Positions 60,603-64,000 of a stretch of DNA of 64,000 nucleotides are shown here, piece after piece. The stretch comes from Termitomyces sp. T153 (lineage: Eukaryota; Basidiomycota; Agaricomycetes; Agaricales; Lyophyllaceae). The translations under genes and the position numbers were made by a program. The stretch is taken from NCBI GenBank assembly GCA_018296165.2, contig JACKQL020000022.1, positions 124,001 through 188,000 of the forward strand, read 5' to 3'. A model generated the notes under the pieces. The model saw nothing but the letters and a program-made list of their open reading frames with translations. It ran no database searches and was not told the origin of the DNA. Position 1 is the stretch's first letter; each line of letters opens with the position of its first letter.

Positions 60603-61990
60603 ATGTCCGATCTTGCCTCTCAGTTCGAAAAGACTATGATGGCCCATGCCTTCCTGGAACATGTCAACCAATTGCTTACCGTGGCTCATGCTTCCCTTGT
60701 GAAGGATCCTTGCTTGGTGGTCACCACTATCTTTCAGATGTGGCTGCAGTGGTTCAAGACCACGGGGAGTGGAGTTGAATGGCTGGAGTTGGCGACTGTT
60801 GAGAAGGAGTGTCGCCAACTGTACAAGCGGTACAAGGGGGAAGAATGGGTTCGCCCATTTGACGTTCACTTTGTAAGTCTCTGCTTTTCTTCTCTTAGCA
60901 ACATTCTTAACTCAATTGCTAGGCACCAGTCAATCCCTCCTTGGAGTTCCTAATGGATGACCTTACTGCAGGAATGATGGTAAGTGCCCTGGCAGTCGCT
61001 AGCGCTAGCGACACCGCTAAGGTATGTCAGCTTTTTGAAGAATTGTTGCCAAATGACCAGTTCTTCTTCCAGCACCCAGTAGGTGCATTAGCGGTGGCAA
61101 GGGGGGAGGGACAGAGTGAGGGTCGCGGGGACAATGAGGTGGCAAATCGTGGGGACATTCAAGAGGTGGGCCCCTTGACTCCCAAGGCTGTGGCTGGCGG
61201 TGTCGCTAGGGGGTTAGCAACATTGCCAAGATTGGCAACAACCCCAAGGAGCAAAGGGAAGGGGAAGGGAAAGGCACGAGACAAGGAGGACAAAGATATT
61301 GAGGTGAGTCTCTTTTTTTCGTCTTTTTCGCTAACTCTTGGCAACAATTGCTAACTTTTCTTGCAGGATCAAATTGAAGAAACGTTTACCAACAAGCGCT
61401 TAGCGGCACTCCTTTGCTGGCGAAAGACATTGACGGTGGTGGATACTGGACTGGGAGCTGGCATGAAGTTGGAGAAGGCAAAAGGGAAGGTAACAGTGTC
61501 ACTAGAGAAGCAACAAGAGTATAAGCGCACGCAAGGAGTGGTAAGCACTTAGCAAATGTTTCTTTCTTTCTTCGTCACTATTAACTTCCTCTAGTGTGAC
61601 AACTGCTGGGCCGATAATGACCCAGAAGGCTGCTGGTACCCCACAGGGGTCCAGCCCTGTTATTGTTGCGACAGCACAAGGAAAAGCTGCTCACACAGTG
61701 GATGGTTGTCAAGGAGTACAGGCGGCAAATTTGCTAAGAGGATAGTGACAAAGGCGACGTCAGTAAGGAACGCGAGGGCTTTTGTGGAGTGACAGCGGGA
61801 GTTAGCAAGAAGAGGGGAGCCCATTGAGATCAAGCATTCGAGCTTGACCCTACTGACATTGCAGGAGGAGGCTGTGGTTGGAGGCAGTGGAGGTGCTAAG
61901 GTGAAGAAAATATCTTCGAAAATATTGCTGGGGTCCTGTACCGTATTAGCACCTACCAATCATTTTGGCGTAACCACTGTCCTAAACTGA
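60603..61990 (+). pseudogene. opposite-strand Cys-cluster gene in element Y
   Basis: Exons 60603-60872, 60923-61303, 61367-61540 and 61595-61990 join in phase 0 across GT-AG introns of 50, 63 and 54 nt. Exon 1 is helical (MSDLASQFEKTMMAHAFLEH, ECRQLYKRYKGEEWVRPFD). Exon 2 ends in a basic GKGKGKARDKEDKD tract. Exon 4 opens on the first cysteine of C-x2-C-x8-C-x8-C-x2-C-x6-C (CDNC...EGC, CYCC...KSC). A TGA at 61790-61792 interrupts an otherwise open frame to 61990, which overlaps the end of gag tail to tail by 31 bp. The intron just before the cluster and the place beside the polypurine tract match the gene at 1130-2824. Function unknown; nucleic-acid binding is inferred from the cluster and basic tract. 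Confidence 0.72.
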
Positions 61991-63188
61991 TTCCTAATGT
62001 CCTGTGATACTGAGCAAAGTTTGCCAACCGATACTGTAACCTTGGTGCTTAAGACCCATTTGAAAACTGCCTTGGATTGCTCAATGTCGTAAATGGGTGG
62101 CATAGTTCGATATGCGCTGTCGTTAGTTCTGTCAGGAGCAGCAAAATTCCTGTTAGCAGAGGGGGCGTAGTGACTAGGGATGCCAGAAAATGGATGGATG
62201 GGAGGCTGAGCAACAGGTTCCTTAGCAATGGGCAGTTGTTCGTTAGCGACGGTATGTTCAGGTGCTTTGCCTATGTTGGCAGGCTTAGTGGCAGGAGCTG
62301 GAGTCAAATCGGGAGGGGATGAAGTCGCCAAGGTGTCGCTAGTTGAGGGGGTTGCCATTGGTGTTGCCTTTGGGGTAACATTTGCTGGTCAATAAGCCGC
62401 ACGGGGAACTTGTACGCCATCAAACTTTTCACCATTTTGCCTGTGTGCAAAGAGTTTGCGTTCCAAAGCCTTGATCCGTTCTTCCTTGCTTAGCGCCTGG
62501 CCCATGGTGACATCCTGTTGCATTACCTCGTGGATTAGCGACTGCTGCATAGCTGCTTGCTCGGGGTCTGGGTTAGCGTTGGAAGAGAGTCTGCCAGTAA
62601 TGATTTGTCCTGGGTTAAGCTGGTGCCATTCCTTGATGCGTTCCATGTATAGTTGCTTGCCAAAATAATTAGGGATCATAGTGCCTGATGGTAAAATAAT
62701 CTTTCCTTTGGCATTCCGACGGACCTTACCCTATTGAATCATTTGTTCCAGTTTCATACATGTGCCTCGGACCATGATGTGACCAATTTCACCACAAAAG
62801 TGGCAAGTGCTGTTAGCAAACTGTTGTCGAGGTTGGGCATTACCATTGGTCAAAAGAGCTTCCAAACGTTCCAAAGCGCTGACTATCGCTGTGGTAGTTG
62901 TTAGTTCCAGAGTTTCTCGCTTCAGTGTAGGTGAAGGGGCAGCTGGTGCGTTAACAATTGGCAATGGCAAAGGAATACCACTGGTGCCATTGCTGGTCTT
63001 GGTCGTTGAGGTGTCTGTTCCTTTTAAAACCCATTTTGTGCCTTCAAAAACTTGTTCAATATTGTAAGGGTCCTCAGAATGGTGGTCAGGCAGAGTGATT
63101 TCGAGGCGACAAATGATTTTGGACCATAGCAACATAGGGATACCTTGTTAGAACAAGCAGCGTTCCTCGTTACAATAGAGTTTACCGA
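61960..63188 (-). pseudogene. gag of element Y, 5'-truncated
   Basis: One minus-strand frame runs from the LTR junction at 63188 (GKLYCNEERCLF, stop, QGIPMLLWSKIICRLEI, DPYNIEQVFEGTKWVLKGT) through a zinc knuckle (CHFCGEIGHIMVRGTC), YMERIKEWHQLNPGQ, KEERIKALERKLF and AYRTMPPIYDIEQSKAVFK to TVVTPK at 61960. This order (capsid end, CCHC-type knuckle, then a segment resembling the pre-protease region) is that of agaricomycete Gypsy gag proteins. Stops at 62731-62733, 62389-62391 and near 63155 show decay. The N-terminal half is removed by the LTR insertion at 63189. Confidence 0.78.
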
Positions 63189-64000
63189 TGATGCAAAATG
63201 TAAGTTTTGATGCTGTCAATTGATTGGATCAACAGATCAAACTTTGTTTTCACAGAGTTTTGGAGGCTTCAGTTACACGAAAGCTCACTTAGACATTACA
63301 GTCGTAGGTATAGATTTACATTGATTTATTCGTTAGCTGAGACAGCCTCAAACTATTGAATGGGTCCAAAAATATATAAAATTAAAATCCAAAACAACTA
63401 AATACTCGTAAGCCTAAGTTAGCTGCTCCCTGGGGCTAGCCAAGCCATGGTACATTGTTGCTTGCCCTTTTCCTCCGATCCTGCTCTCCTCTTTATAGCT
63501 TGTCATATGCGCACAGACCAGGCTGTTTTCCGTGTGCTCCCGTGGGTGTACCACATGGTTTTGCTTGGCCTTCCTCCTTATTGGTTGGCCATTTGCAATG
63601 ACGTGCTGGGTCAGTGTTACTTGGTTATCCATTTGTCCGACCTCCTTTTTCTCATTCTTTTCTTTTCCACTCCTCTCTTAGCAGGCTCCGCATAGTTCAT
63701 ATGGTGGCCAGCTCTGGTCTCTGGACAGTCTGGCATGCAGTGTCAAGGGGAGGCAGGGTTTTTGCTATGCATTCAGACGTCTATGGCTGTCCTTGGCATC
63801 GGTTAGCTGTTCTAGCCAGTTTTGCTGAGCACAGCCATTGATTGTTGATCAAATGCGTGACCAGCTGTTCTTGATGTCATAGGTCCTGCTGGCATTGTTC
63901 AATGCATGCTTTCTTGGGTTCTTTGGTGATATTCTTTTTATACTAGGTAAGGTTTTTATGTCTACAGTTTTTGACATTTACCCAAGCTTACGGTTTTCAG
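63189..64000. repeat. LTR of family X, cut by window end, inserted in gag of element Y
   Basis: It starts TGATGCAAAATGTAAG and is homologous along its length to the solo LTR at 49759-50613, including the closing ctacagttt...cagttttc blocks. The gag reading frame of element Y continues up to base 63188 and is lost here, so this is a nested insertion. Confidence 0.7.

Larger units (their letters stand above)
59329..63188 (-). mobile_element. LTR element Y: gag and opposite-strand gene, no pol seen
   Basis: On the minus strand: gag (63188-61960), then an opposite-strand gene, a polypurine tract and a probable 3' LTR. Gag is of the agaricomycete Gypsy type. No protease, RT, RNase H or integrase is present between gag and the LTR. 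The right end is cut at 63189 by another LTR that interrupts the gag frame. It is either a pol-less (non-autonomous) element or a large internal deletion. Confidence 0.65.

Overview
The window looks like a transposon-rich chromosome segment of a mushroom-forming basidiomycete (Agaricomycetes). Supporting points are very short introns (about 45-90 nt, GT-AG with occasional GC-AG), two copies of a fungal-specific FunK1-type kinase gene, an agaricomycete-style multi-membrane-span gene, and LTR retrotransposons with the gag and Cys-cluster proteins typical of that group. I do not name a species. No rRNA, tRNA or CRISPR array was seen.

Layout. 1-10804 is a nearly full-length Ty3/Gypsy chromovirus on the minus strand (gag, two protease-like domains, RT, RNase H, integrase, chromodomain; the left LTR is cut by the window edge). 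It also carries an opposite-strand gene with a six-cysteine cluster. 11.2-11.9 kb holds a partial multi-span membrane protein gene. 13.2-15.05 kb is a BEM46/ABHD13-like alpha/beta hydrolase. 15.05-20.5 kb has no recognised gene. 20.5-27.8 kb is a compact gene island: a 51-residue Cys-rich protein, a CaMKK/Ssp1-like protein kinase, and a convergent coiled-coil protein with a C-terminal membrane anchor. 28.75-32.6 kb is an apparent hAT-like element holding a subtilase fragment split by a 2.27-kb solo LTR. 32.9-34.2 kb is an MDR-family oxidoreductase.

35.9-49.3 kb is an old CpG-poor graveyard: pogo-type transposase end, WD40 remnant, internally deleted Copia, a 210-bp tandem triplication and several unrecognised decayed genes. 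49.4-54.2 kb carries two FunK1 kinase copies, one split by a solo LTR and one nearly intact with a single stop. 54.4-57.0 kb is a non-LTR (Tad-like) element that has lost its endonuclease/RT core. 59.3-63.2 kb is a second LTR element on the minus strand with gag, no visible pol, and another opposite-strand Cys-cluster gene. Its gag is cut at 63189 by an LTR that runs off the window.

Main themes. (1) Two unrelated-looking LTR elements each carry, on the opposite strand beside the polypurine tract, a spliced gene for a six-cysteine cluster protein. An intron sits immediately before the first cluster cysteine in both, and an 18-bp TTGA-N10-TCAA palindrome lies between the tract and the start codon. 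This is the best candidate for an undescribed system. (2) Decay is dominated by changes that look like CpG deamination: nearly all LTR-LTR differences, all four stops in pol, the integrase catalytic Glu-to-Lys change and the FunK1 stop fit CpG to TpG/CpA.
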